From Fragilaria crotonensis (lineage: Eukaryota; Bacillariophyta; Fragilariophyceae; Fragilariales; Fragilariaceae): a DNA stretch of 64,000 bases. The position numbers and the translations under genes were made by a program. The stretch lies in the NCBI GenBank assembly GCA_022925895.1, contig JAKSYS010000007.1:248001-312000 (forward strand), read 5' to 3'. Positions 11,120-21,383 of the stretch are shown piece after piece. The notes under the pieces are model-generated. The model had not been told where the DNA came from, ran no database searches, and saw only the letters and a program-made list of their open reading frames with translations. Each line of letters starts with the position of its first letter. Positions within the stretch are counted from its first letter, which is position 1.

Positions 11120-11866
11120 TCACGACTTGTAAAGAATATCATAGTGTCCAGGTCGATAGAGCAATGTCAGCGTAGTTTTCGCATTCTCCGGGCCGAAGGA
11201 GTGCCTTGTTGTCTTACTATCACGGCCGTCCAAGTACTCGATCTCGACTTTAACTCCCAAGCTTTCGGCGAGAGCAAGCACTTGCACCATTCCGCATTCC
11301 TTTCCGACCGGCTCTACTTCCCTCTGACAAAAGGTTTGGACATCGAAGTAGTCGCCGTCCAAGAAATGAACGAATCGATCGGGATCACTCTTTATGTGAA
11401 CGGCAGTCAGGATGCGCATAAACCACGATGCATAATCAGAGACTGAATTCTCTGCATTAAGATCTTCGTGAAAGTCCCTGGGAAGAGATTTGAGGAAATC
11501 AAGTAGCTCTTCCCAAAAGGATTCAACAGTGAAGCGCTCGTAACCGCACGCTTCAATTTGGTCGATACTATCTTCAATGACCTTGATAATTCGATCGAGT
11601 TCTACCGTGGTCTCACAGAGACTGTACAGGAAGGCTCGGTAGTAGCAATTTCCATCGCCACGGACGGTGCGAATTGCTTTGTAAGATCCTGCTAAATGTA
11701 CCACTCCCTTGTCGAAGTTAGAGTCCTTTTCATAGATTTCCCGAATTGTTGCGATATCCTTTTTATGCGACGTAAGTGGCTGGCTTTGTCGAATCTCAGC
11801 CTCGATAGCATCAAGCTGAGATTCTGTTTGACGGTGCTTCACTTGATCATCCGACATGTCAAACAA
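11120..11866 (-). CDS. Otubain-type deubiquitinase (peptidase C65)
   Basis: A 248-aa protein with the otubain signature. The catalytic block GDGNCYYRAF places D71 and C74, and the C-terminal YRPGHYDILY gives catalytic H241. DYASWFMRILTAVHIK and VEPVGKECGMVQVLALAESLGV match the conserved otubain helices that hold distal ubiquitin, and an N-terminal helix precedes the core as in OTUB1/2. Length equals the family norm, so the gene looks whole. It is single exon and converges on the SET gene with a 74-bp gap. The alternative start at the second Met (11857) would change only three residues. Confidence 0.88.
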   Translation of the reverse strand: MFDMSDDQVKHRQTESQLDAIEAEIRQSQPLTSHKKDIATIREIYEKDSNFDKGVVHLAGSYKAIRTVRGDGNCYYRAFLYSLCETTVELDRIIKVIEDSIDQIEACGYERFTVESFWEELLDFLKSLPRDFHEDLNAENSVSDYASWFMRILTAVHIKSDPDRFVHFLDGDYFDVQTFCQREVEPVGKECGMVQVLALAESLGVKVEIEYLDGRDSKTTRHSFGPENAKTTLTLLYRPGHYDILYKS

Positions 11867-12237
11867 ACGGACTCGGCGGGGTGGTCGTGTCGCAAACTTT
11901 GGGAACTCTGATGAATCAGGACCTCAGTACTCAGGACATGTCGTGATCTTCAAACACTTCACGTCATGCTTCGCGGATATGGAAGAAGTGTATAACTCAC
12001 AAATACAGTAATAGGAGGACAATTTGTATATTCGTATTATGCAGCACTACAGTACAGTATCGAGTGGTTTTACCTACACAAACCGGTGTATGCATAGAGA
12101 CGCATCTACAATCTGATATTTCATCATATTCTGGAGTCGAACAATAATCGCTAAAGGAAGCTTATGTTGTTGGAGAACAACAGGTTCCAAGAGATGGTAA
12201 TGCCACGACGACTAATTGAAACCACAGACCATTGTCC
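11867..12237. other. Intergenic spacer
   Basis: No gene is seen. There is a CTACAGTACAGTATCGAGTGG string near 12045-12065 and otherwise unremarkable sequence. Confidence 0.4.
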
Positions 12238-13635
12238 TTACAACAGATTCGCAAGATCCACGAGACGGTCCTTCCATTCATCACGCCTGGATTCATTCGC
12301 AGGCAGAGTGCGGAGAAACCGTATCCACGATGACAGGAGTCCGACGTGAGTCGCAAGAATCCGTCGATTGGAGATTGGTGTGGAAATGTCCCACAAAATT
12401 TCCATGGCCACGTGGTTTGGTGCCGCCTTCACCAACGTTTCTACGACATGAGGATTTCGAGCCATGTGGACCCACTGGCATTTTTCCTTTGCAAGGGTAG
12501 ATAAGAGACTTAGAACTTGTGGCCTTAATGCGCACAACGAGTCTCGAGTTGCCATCTTGGCTATCGAGTTCAGCAGTGAAGGATGTTCTTTCAATGATGT
12601 GGTTTGTTTTGCGATACTTGCCATGGCTCTTTCCCAAATTTTCACATCGTTAGTATCCAAGAGATGAGTCAATACAGCTGGGCGCACTTTCCTCTGATCA
12701 AAGAGTTGGCACACCAAATCGGCAACTTCCACAGATGTTTCGGATCCTTCGAGCGTCGCCTTTACGATGACATCCAGCAAGGCATTTGAGGGTTGAAGAA
12801 GTTTGGAACACGGAGACAATCCGCAGAGAGCTTCAGCCCTTGTTTTTGTGCTTAGTTTCTGGTTCAGGACCATCTCCTCCAATCGACTCGCTAATGTGAT
12901 CGTGGGGCAGTGAACTGCTAAGGAAGCCAACGTTTTGGATTGTTCTGTTCGAGTGAGGTAGTCCACGACGCCACCCATCCTCGCCATTTGGTTTGAGCAT
13001 TTTTTCGAATGACTTAGAGCCCAAAGAAAGATGCTGGCATCACAGGTGCCTATATCACTTGGCTCAACGCCCTTTTGAAGGCTGATACCAAGAGCGTATA
13101 GATTCTGGTCGACCCAATCATCGCGAGGTTTATTTTGCATCACGCAGAATGCTGAATACAATTTCCTTCCCACCGATGAGATCTTTGCATGCTGATGAAG
13201 GAGAATCGCTGCTGTTTCATGCTTTTCCGCATGACGCAGTATTGCCTTGGCGAGATCGTCCGGTACGGACGTGGGTGCAAAGACCGAAACGACACCAAGG
13301 ATTGACTCGACAGTGTCTTTGTTTTTGACTTGACCCAAGAGTTGCGTTGCCAAATAAATTTCAAGTTCCTCATCCAGGACAGTCTGATTTGCCAAATGGC
13401 TCCAGTGGTGACACAACACTTGCAAGATGACGGCGTCGTCCCCTTCTTGATGTGAGACATACCCCAAATGTAGCAGTAGAGTTGGATACAACGCCACATC
13501 CACCTTGGTTTCTTTCCATGCCTCTACAGACGGAGGAAATGACATGATGGGGGTACATCGTGGTCTCTTGCGGCATGGTTCCATAAACCCTAACAAAACA
13601 AGCACACACACACTGAACACAAATCTTGTCTTCAC
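12238..13635 (-). CDS. Alpha-helical (ARM/HEAT-like) repeat protein of unknown function
   Basis: A frame of 465 aa. It is almost entirely helical, with Leu-rich units such as TRAEALCGLSPCSKLL, VEVADLVCQLFDQRKV, VKIWERAMASIAKQ and VVETLVKAAPNHVAMEIL, the texture of an armadillo/HEAT solenoid. No catalytic motif is visible. The first 30 residues include a hydrophobic stretch (FVFSVCVLVLLGFMEP) that could be a signal peptide. A Met at 13545 (MSFPPSVEAW) is an equally good start and would give a soluble protein of about 435 aa. I cannot decide between them. Single exon. Function unknown; such solenoids usually bind other proteins. Confidence 0.65.
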   Translation of the reverse strand: MKTRFVFSVCVLVLLGFMEPCRKRPRCTPIMSFPPSVEAWKETKVDVALYPTLLLHLGYVSHQEGDDAVILQVLCHHWSHLANQTVLDEELEIYLATQLLGQVKNKDTVESILGVVSVFAPTSVPDDLAKAILRHAEKHETAAILLHQHAKISSVGRKLYSAFCVMQNKPRDDWVDQNLYALGISLQKGVEPSDIGTCDASIFLWALSHSKKCSNQMARMGGVVDYLTRTEQSKTLASLAVHCPTITLASRLEEMVLNQKLSTKTRAEALCGLSPCSKLLQPSNALLDVIVKATLEGSETSVEVADLVCQLFDQRKVRPAVLTHLLDTNDVKIWERAMASIAKQTTSLKEHPSLLNSIAKMATRDSLCALRPQVLSLLSTLAKEKCQWVHMARNPHVVETLVKAAPNHVAMEILWDISTPISNRRILATHVGLLSSWIRFLRTLPANESRRDEWKDRLVDLANLL

Positions 13636-14394
13636 AGAAACTCGAAAGCGGTGTTCACGTTGCTATGCGTGATGTAGCACGTGCAGGACATGGGTTGTCA
13701 GAACAATTTGACACACTACAACAAAACACACTTATGCACACCCATTTGATTGACACACACAACACTGTTTGCGAAAAAGATACTCACCTTCTCGCAATCG
13801 AATCAGAGGTGTATGATGTATGATGTGTATGATATGCCGGTTGTTCGAGCTCGGCGTTGCGCGCGAAACCGACGTCGATGCTGCCGATGCCATATGTACA
13901 ATATCGATATTTTCATCTATTTATATAGAAATGTAGGAGTAGATGTTCGCTATCTCATCCTCGCCGAGCCCACCTCCATTTTCACAGTACGTAGAGTGTA
14001 TGTTCTACCATACTGGAGTAATTGAAGAGATCCTAACTCTCCTAACTCCTATGCATAGTACCGGTAGTAGTAGCAGCTCTACTACCGGTAGTACTAGTAG
14101 AGTACCTGGTACTCCGTATTTCATGATTTATGGCAACTGTTCTTGGAGGACGAGGAAGAGCGGGAGGATGGTTTTTGAAGAACGAGAACTGAGTCCTGGA
14201 GTGTACTACTACAAGCTTCAAAGCGTCCATCCTTCCGTGACAATGGATAACAACCTAGCTTGCAATGGATTGGTCATGTCTACGAAACAATTGGACGAGG
14301 AAACTTGCAAAAGAGACGTCGCGCTTCTGCAGACGATTTGCCCGACACTGCCGGTGCTGGTTTTCGGGGTCTGTTGCGGTCCAAGACTGCATTC
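13636..14394. other. Intergenic spacer with imperfect inverted repeat
   Basis: No clear gene. Positions 14056-14100 hold AGTACCGGTAGTAG and, after a short loop, CTCTACTACCGGTAGTACT. The two arms pair except for a 3-nt difference and would fold as a hairpin. An upstream exon of the following gene may lie within 14160-14290, but the frame is unclear. Confidence 0.45.
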
Positions 14395-15108
14395 ATGGTT
14401 CGCAATGCCTGTCTCCTGGCTACATTAGGATTTATGGTGTTCATGTATGTGAATGCCATGGATCGAACGATTGAAGAATTACCGAGGAGGGCAGTCAATG
14501 AGATGGTGGTAGTAGAGTTCGTCGCTTCCAACGTCGACTGCAAGACGACGTCAAGTCCACACTGCCTCCTGGTAAAGGTTGGCCCATGCGTGGCGCTCCA
14601 GCTGGTTTGTGCGATGGGTCCACGCAGTCAACATGCGGGCGTGATAGACGCTCGAAGTGTTTGATGGCAGGCCACAATGACTACCAAGGTGGAATATTGT
14701 TTCAAGGACCCTCACGTGAATGAAGGGATCATCTTGGCTCGGATTGATACCCAAGTCGCCCCAAACTCTGACAGCGTAACGGAAGGATGGGCAGGTGAGA
14801 ATGGCGTGGCCGAGGGAGAAGATATCGAGCCAGAAGGGCGAAAACTTGAACTGCCAGAGGATTTTTTGTTCGATTATGCCGTCAAAAATACCATCACTTC
14901 CTTGAGCCGAGATGATTTCGCATCGTTTGGTGTAGATATCGACGGTGAAATGGCCCTGTATCCTCTATTCATCTCCCCCGATATGGGATTGAAAATCAGA
15001 TCAAAGGAAGTCAAGGGGGAAACTATGAATGTTGGCATTAGAGTCCGAGCACCTCCTGGTCAGGGTCGAGCGGTCACGATCATGTTGACGCATGTTTACT
15101 ACGCATAG
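14395..15108 (+). CDS. Single-TM protein of unknown function, two exons
   Basis: Not recognised. From the Met at 14395 the protein begins MVRNACLLATLGFMVFMYVNAM, a signal-anchor or signal peptide. A 99-nt phase-0 intron at 14572-14670 (GTAAAG...GCAG) joins it to 14671-15108, since the two frames are the same and the intron removes an in-frame stop. The C-terminal part ends MLTHVYYA after a beta-rich, acidic region. The frame stays open upstream to 14251 without an ATG (RRRASADDLPDTAGAG), so a further 5' exon is possible. As drawn the protein has 204 aa. Confidence 0.5.
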
Positions 15109-15811
15109 CAAATCATGATGCCTCACTTTATAGACTCTATACAACTCTTAACTACGCCGGGGGCGACCTTGTAGATGAATCTGAATGAAGGGAGTCATCT
15201 TCAGAATCTCCCTCAAACGAGGCAATCAACAATTGATGAAGGGGGTGAAAGATCCTACAGAAGCCGTTTGGCGGAAAGGTGAGTGGTCTATGGCGGTGCT
15301 GCTTCCCGAACAGCGTCATGGAAAACTTACCACATCAGAAGGAAAATGGGAAAGAAGAATGTGACATTGTTTCTGGGGTTGCGCGCTTTTCTTCGCCTTC
15401 TCAGCATGGACGGAAACTGTAGAGATTTTCTGCAAGAAAGCGGCTCTCCCTGTCGAATGTAGGCAAGTTCATCTTGTTCATCCCACACCGTTTGGTGTTG
15501 AGGCTTTTGGAACAGCATCGCGTGGGATTGAGATGTTGAGACGCAGCACGCGGCAAAATGTGAGAACGGAACGGTGTTCGGGTTCGATTCTGGTTCAGTC
15601 GTGCGCAGAAACGGAGGTGTTCAGCAAGTGTTCAATGTTCACTGTTATTACCCATGTATGAGCAAGAATATTATGGTCGAGTAGATGGTAGATATCATAC
15701 GTAGAAATGGAGGTGTCGTGGATCCGAAATGGAGAGCGAAACAGCGAAACAAAAAAAATACTACTTGTCGCAATAGACCCTAGTAGTGTACGACGTATGA
15801 TGTGGTCGAGT
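15109..15811. other. Intergenic spacer
   Basis: No gene recognised. It ends at the point where similarity to the downstream cytosine methyltransferase gene begins. Confidence 0.4.
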
Positions 15812-16816
15812 GGCGACGACGACTGCAATACCAGGCAAAACTTCTTCTTTCAGCTTAATCGAAGTCTTTGATGGTATTGGTGGATTCCGTTTGGGTTTGG
15901 AAGTGATTGGAGGAGTCAGTGTTTTGTCGAATGAATTGTGTCCCCACGCTAGCAAACTGTAAGGGGACGTGCTTGATTTGGATCTAGCTGCCTTTCCTCC
16001 TTACACCATGCTGACGGCAGGGTTTCCTTGTCAACCCTTCTCCAATCGAGGTCATCAAAGGGGATTGGACGATGAAAAGAGCGGACAAATGTATTTGGAG
16101 CTTGTTCGAATCCTGACCGAAACTCAACCTCCATGTTTTCAATTTTAAAATGTGACCCAATTACTAGTTTTAGACGGAGGCTCACGCAGTGCGCGGAGAG
16201 AGGGAGCAGTTGGAACATGTGTTGCAGGAGGCTTATGGCGCGCATCTGTATGTCGTTTGCGTCCTGCGGGTATCACATTGATTAGGCCGTCATCAATTCA
16301 CGACACTTTGTAGCACAAAATCGAGATATTTTAAATGAGCCATTGGAAGGCTGGAAGTCGAGGGTACATCCAAACACATCCTCAACGACAAACGGGCGGG
16401 ATATCTTGGAACCAGACGACAGTCCTGCTGTAAAGGCTAGCGAATTGACCAAGTCACAATGGTCCAAAATACAATCCATGTACAAGTCTAAAAACAAGGT
16501 TGTATCAATTGACGCATGCATTCGTTTGGATGCCAAGGCCCCCACACTGATATCCCAGTATTACCGAGTAGGAAGTCTGTCGTCGACATTCGTCTGTCAC
16601 AAATTGGACGGATCCGACCGCGATGGCGCCGGTGGGCGTTGTTGGCCGCGCTTTTTGACGCCACGGGAGTCTTGTCGAGTTGTGGATGACGCTCACCTGT
16701 ATCAAGCGATCGGAGATGCGGTCACACCTCCAGTCATTGCAGCGATTGGACGTGATTTGTTGCTGTGTGTAGGAGGTGGGGTTCGTGTTGGTGGTGACGT
16801 TGCTGTTTATGAATGA
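15812..16816 (+). pseudogene. Decayed copy of the cytosine-5 DNA methyltransferase gene at 20018-21127
   Basis: Similarity to the intact gene at 20018-21127 runs from near the start codon to the stop, at high base identity (for example 16000-16140 against 20240-20380). The copy has lost several short blocks relative to the intact gene. These are about 45 bases after the region matching CPHACKLYES, about 32 bases covering the NRERVYIVGIR motif (near 16325), and about 37 bases covering the MGFPEDFPVHG motif (near 16680). Frame is also lost early, and an in-frame stop replaces the Trp of the VDWAV match near 16283. The catalytic GFPCQPFS block (about 16020-16045) is still readable. With motif VIII gone it cannot encode an active enzyme. 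Confidence 0.9.
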
Positions 16817-17290
16817 CCGTACTCTCCGACTCTCTAACATATGGCTGCGGTAGTTGCCTTCATTCTGATGAAACATTTTTGTTTTGTACCCCGCAGGAGT
16901 GCGTTTCCGCGTATCCTCCGAACCTAGACTATAGTATCACCTACTCTATTAATCCAGTACACTTCAGGCGCTCTCCTTCTCCCACAGAGTATCCCGGAAG
17001 ATGCGAGCATTGCCGTTGCAGCAGCAGGATACGATCCTTTTTCCCAGTAGCATTCAGAAGCATCGTCATGTTCGGGACGACGACTGGCGTGACAATCTTC
17101 ACAAATCCAGGAGAAGGAGGAATGCTCCCATGAGACTGCTCAAGACGGACACCCCAGTGACGATTCGTGCATCTCCCGCCGACCAGGCTTCACGTGCGGC
17201 AATATTATGGGATGAGGCATTGCGCCTCGACCATTCCACAAAAATGATGTGGAATTTGAAGTTGGATGTTTCATTCAGATGAAATAGATG
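15812..17290. repeat. Segmental duplication, copy of 20018 to about 21610
   Basis: The similarity does not stop at the methyltransferase stop codon. It continues through 16817-17290, matching 21128 to about 21610. That piece includes the last part of the minus-strand PIG-X-like gene (21384-22280), so the copy carries a 3' stump of that gene too. Its right edge falls just before the stop of the lipoyl-fold gene (17309). Both copies have the same orientation, about 4.2 kb apart. Confidence 0.85.
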
Positions 17291-17308
17291 GCAATGATCG
17301 TTTGCTAG

Positions 17309-17731
17309 TTAGTTTGTCTTAGAGGAGGGCTCTTCTTCGGTCTCCGTCTTTGAGTTATCGTCGTTGCCGTCCCCGCGAAGAAAAACGCACACCAGATCGC
17401 CGGCCAACAATTTATCGCCAACCTGGGCCACAATTTCAATTAATTTTACTGACTCATCTTCGTCATGAGACATGCCAAACGTAAAGTCAGGCGTCTCAAT
17501 GTCGACGAACACATCATCATATTTAATTATGTCTCCAACTGCGGCGTGCCACTGTGCAATCTTTCCGACCCCGAGATCTTGAGGCATTCTGATTTCTTGA
17601 ACATTCGTATTTCCAGCGTCATCTTTGGAAGTCATGTATCGCACGACTGTCGGTCGTTTTAAACACAAGGTGATCCCCGTATGCGAGACCCTGCGGATCA
17701 ATGACGGAGCAAGAACAGAGCGGATCATCAT
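17309..17731 (-). CDS. Mitochondrial biotinyl/lipoyl-fold protein lacking the attachment lysine
   Basis: A 140-aa protein. The first 35 residues (Arg/Ser/Leu-rich, RSVLAPSLIRRVSHTG) look like a mitochondrial presequence. The rest is one lipoyl-type beta barrel: MPQDLGVGKIAQWHAAVGDIIKYDDVFVDIET, then a second half with KLIEIVAQVGDKLLAGDLVCVF. In true E2 lipoyl domains the turn after VET reads DKA with the modified Lys. Here it reads IETPDFTF, with no Lys at that place. It therefore cannot be lipoylated or biotinylated at the usual site and may be a structural or decoy relative, or a subunit-binding protein. The C-tail is acidic and Ser/Thr-rich. Single exon. Confidence 0.75.
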   Translation of the reverse strand: MMIRSVLAPSLIRRVSHTGITLCLKRPTVVRYMTSKDDAGNTNVQEIRMPQDLGVGKIAQWHAAVGDIIKYDDVFVDIETPDFTFGMSHDEDESVKLIEIVAQVGDKLLAGDLVCVFLRGDGNDDNSKTETEEEPSSKTN

Positions 17732-20017
17732 GGGCTGTTGTAGTGCATTATTGTGGTTCTGGTTTCTGTCAGGGTTCGCTTGTATAGTTGATGGTTGCTA
17801 TCGTACAGACGTACAGTAGGCTTATTTTACGACAGTACGTGAGAACTCCAGTAGATTTCCAATACAGTCCTTCAGTGGTCATGGAACATTGAACTACTCG
17901 TACCTTGTACTCGGAGTACGAACTCGGGTAGATACGCCGTACGAGTAATACTGAATGCTGATGTCTGGTGTACAATACCGTTCCTGAGCAGCTCCTGAGA
18001 ACAAGTATTTTCATCCTACAGTACGTCTTACGTATGCGGTAGGTAAGTGGTACTGTATGAGGTACTCGGAGTACTAATGTATGCGAGACGATAGAAGTAT
18101 GTACACGGCGTGATCAAGACTGCTGCACTAGTTGCACTAGTTCATCAAAAGCTGCTGGTTTTGGTCAAATGTAGAGCTTTGTAATTCTGTTGGTTTAACT
18201 TATGAGCTGTTTCTAGGTTTCATTTTGAAAGAACCAATTCAATCCAGGTTTGATTAAATCTTCTTGCAGGTCTCCTTTTCAAGGTAAGACTAGTAGAGTG
18301 TTGTGGGAGTGAGCGAGATGGGTTCTGAGGATAATCTTGCTTCATAGGGCAATGCAAAGGGCAGTGGGACCAACCTTCATTAACCCTGTGAATGGAAAGC
18401 AGACCACAACCTCGGAGATGAACAATCTGCCCATTGATCTTCTCACCAACATCTTTGATGATCACATGGATCTTTTTGCCATTGATATTTGAACCGCAGG
18501 TGACTTGTTTGACAATTTTCATGATGTGTACTACCGTTCATTCAGGCATGGGTCTGAGTCTTGAGCTGTATCATAAGAAGTCAGTCCAGATGATTGATAC
18601 CAACAAGAACGCAGCAGGGTCTAAAATGTCTCAGCCAATCAACCAGATATACTTTGATGTGACGCTCGTGAAAGAAGTGTCCCTACAATGCACACAAGCA
18701 ATGTAATCTACCGGTAGGTTGGTCTCAGATCGGACACCGAGCAACCATTGAGTTGAGATTACATTTGCTCAAACTCAATACAAAAATCCCTCTCTTCTGG
18801 TACCAAAAGAGGGTTGACAGGGTATTCATCATCATGGGGATTACTCAAGTTCAAGGTCAAATCAAGGTGAAAAGAGTCAACTGTTTCAAACCTGTGTCTC
18901 AATGTCTGTCCTCGATGCAACGGAACAACAACCGCAAGCACTCTTTGTGCATGTCTCAAGACTGGTATATTCTCAATATCACCATGGTCTTGAAGTCAAT
19001 GACTTTGTTCTGACTTTGGACTTTGGTGATTGGAAAAGGGAGAACAACCCCGTTGTACTTATGTGATATTGTGGCGCATGAATTCAGCTACTTGTACCAA
19101 GAATGAGACCCTGAGGAAGGCTGTAATTCTGGCTTCATCGTACTTCAAGCCAATGTTCCCCTATGTTGCGGTTTGACTGGCTTGACCTGCACCTGTCAAA
19201 CTGTGAAACTCCGTGACGACAATTGATTAAGATTCGTCTAGGCGGTGCCCTCGGCTATGTCCATCATATGTATGTTAAATCGTCTCATTTGCCTCAAGAC
19301 TATATCTGACTCTATGATTTAGTTCTATTGTCGTATCTATACGGTGCGAGTTGATACTGTACAGGAGTCCAGGTTTTCTATTCATAATTCAGTACAGTAC
19401 CTGGTACTAAAAGTACCGTACTTCCGTCACAACTTAACCAATATTATTGAACATTTTACAAGTCAACAAAATTCTTTTCATCCATCAACTTCTTTGTGGC
19501 AGTACTCTGCTGACCATCAACATCGCTGTTGATGACGTCTATGCAACTCCACGACTATAAGAGCTCCTGATGACGATGTCCGTAAGTACGCAGTACTTTG
19601 CATTGTTTTCCATTATTAACTGTAATGCATTTCGACCCCTCTCACTCTTTGGTTGCTGTGCCCGATTTGTTAAGGTAGAGTTTTTCGTTCATCGACGTGT
19701 AGGAGTCCCCATCGGAGCAGTTCATTTCCGCGACGCTGCTGACCTTCAACCCTTTCGCGTTATCCTCGAACAATTCCTTGGACCAATACGTTTTCGAGGG
19801 GTGGACCACAGCGTCATCAACAACAATCACGGTCCTCCTGAGAAACAACTCGTTGTTCATCTTCCACCTCGAGTGGCAGCTGCTCTTGATGACAATGATG
19901 ACTGCAACGATGACGAACATCAGTTGCGCCTATTGCTGACTGGTTTTCTCCGCTCCAAAGGTGCCACATATATTTCCCGGAGTCCGACGTGCCTTGCCAC
20001 TCCCGACCTTACCAGAA
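17732..20017. other. Gene-poor spacer of 2.3 kb
   Basis: The part 17780-18110 is GTAC-rich like other spacers. From about 18110 to 19320 the composition changes and GTAC strings nearly vanish. No product is recognisable in any frame, so it may be old repeat sequence. From 19330 GTAC strings return. The frame open from 19570 to 20142 has no known domain and overlaps the methyltransferase start in another frame, so I do not call it. Confidence 0.4.
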
Positions 20018-21127
20018 ATGGTGACGACAACGGCAACGCCAGGCAAGACTGCTTCCTTTACCTTTGTCGAACTCTTTGCTGGTATTGGTGGATTCCGTTT
20101 GGGTTTGGAAGCTATTGGAGGGGTCAGTGTTTTGTCAAATGAATTGTGTCCCCACGCATGCAAACTGTATGAATCATATTTTGGCCAGGACAGACTCGTA
20201 CGAGGGGACGTACGTGATTTGGATCTAGCTGCCTTTCCTCCGTACACCATGCTGACGGCAGGGTTTCCTTGTCAACCCTTCTCCAATCGAGGTCATCAAA
20301 GGGGATTGGACGATGAAAAGAGTGGACAAATGTATTTGGAGCTTGTTCGAATCCTGACCGAAACTCAACCTCCCTGTTTTCTCTTTGAAAATGTGACCCA
20401 ATTACTGCTTTTAGAAGGAGGCTCGCGCAGTGCACGGATAAAGGGAGAACTTGGAACATTTGTTGCAGGTGGCGTTATGGAGCGCATCTGCGTGTCGTTT
20501 GCGTCCTGCGGGTATCACGTTGATTGGGCCGTCATCAATTCACGACACTTTGTAGCACAAAATCGAGAACGGGTTTACATTGTGGGAATTCGAAACGACA
20601 TTTCAAATGAGCCATTGGTAGGCTGGAAACAGAGGGTACATCCAACCACATCGTCAACGACAAACGTGCGGGATATCTTGGAACCAGACGACAGTCCTGC
20701 TGTAAAGGCTAGCGAATTGACCCAGTCTCAATGGTCCAAAATACAATCCATGTACAAGTCTAAAAACAAGGTTGCGTCAATCGATGCATGCATTCGTTTG
20801 GATGCCAAGGCCCCCACTCTGATATCCCAGTACCACCGAGTGGGAAGTCTGTCGTCGAAATTCGTGTGTCACAAATTGGACGGATCCGACCGCGATGGCG
20901 CCGATGGGCGTTGTTGGCCGCGCTTTTTAACGCCACGGGAGTGTTGTCGACTCATGGGATTTCCCGAGGACTTTCCAGTGCATGGAGGAGTTGTGGATGA
21001 AGCTCACCTATATCAAGCGATCGGAAATGCGGTCACACCTCCAGTCATTGCAGCGATTGGACGTGAGTTGTTGCTGTGTGTAGGAGGTGGGGTTCGTGTT
21101 GGTGGTGACGTTGCCGTTCATGAATGA
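20018..21127 (+). CDS. Stand-alone bacterial-type DNA (cytosine-5) methyltransferase
   Basis: Transfers a methyl group from AdoMet to C5 of cytosine in DNA. From the ATG at 20018 (369 aa) all conserved motifs are present in order. These are motif I FAGIGG (residues 20-25), motif IV GFPCQPFS with catalytic C85, motif VI FENV near 124, motif VIII QNRERVYIVGIR, then the target region, and motifs IX/X RFLTPRECCRLMGFPEDF and GNAVTPPV. There is no BAH, PWWP, chromo or helicase domain, and the length and layout are those of bacterial restriction-modification methyltransferases. Bacterial-type C5 methyltransferases are known in diatoms and are usually explained by gene transfer. No matching endonuclease lies nearby. 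The frame extends upstream to 19961 without an ATG, and similarity of the decayed copy also begins near 20018, supporting this start. Confidence 0.92.
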   Translation: MVTTTATPGKTASFTFVELFAGIGGFRLGLEAIGGVSVLSNELCPHACKLYESYFGQDRLVRGDVRDLDLAAFPPYTMLTAGFPCQPFSNRGHQRGLDDEKSGQMYLELVRILTETQPPCFLFENVTQLLLLEGGSRSARIKGELGTFVAGGVMERICVSFASCGYHVDWAVINSRHFVAQNRERVYIVGIRNDISNEPLVGWKQRVHPTTSSTTNVRDILEPDDSPAVKASELTQSQWSKIQSMYKSKNKVASIDACIRLDAKAPTLISQYHRVGSLSSKFVCHKLDGSDRDGADGRCWPRFLTPRECCRLMGFPEDFPVHGGVVDEAHLYQAIGNAVTPPVIAAIGRELLLCVGGGVRVGGDVAVHE

Positions 21128-21383
21128 TGGTATTCTCCGACTGACTTCGATATTGCTACGGTAGTTGCCATCAGACTGGTAAAAGATTTTTGTTGTGTAA
21201 CAAGCTGGAGTGCGTTTCCGCGTATCCTGCGAATCTAGAGTGTATTATCACCTACTCCATTAATCCAGTACACGTTAGGCGCTCTCCTTTCCCCACATAG
21301 TATCCCAAACGATGCGGGTCATTGCTGTTGCAGCAACAGTATACTCCAGAGAACGAGCATGCTACCAGTAGCATTCAGCATTG

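Noticed and set aside
13943-14428. Open frame of 161 residues overlapping the one-TM gene
   Set aside because: No domain, and it competes with the spliced model at 14395-15108 that ends in a longer consistent frame.
15560-15600. GGGTTCGATTCTGG resembling a tRNA B box
   Set aside because: No A box at the right distance and no cloverleaf can be folded around it.
19570-20142. Open frame of 190 residues upstream of the methyltransferase
   Set aside because: No domain, overlaps the methyltransferase in another frame, and similarity with the decayed copy starts only near 20018.
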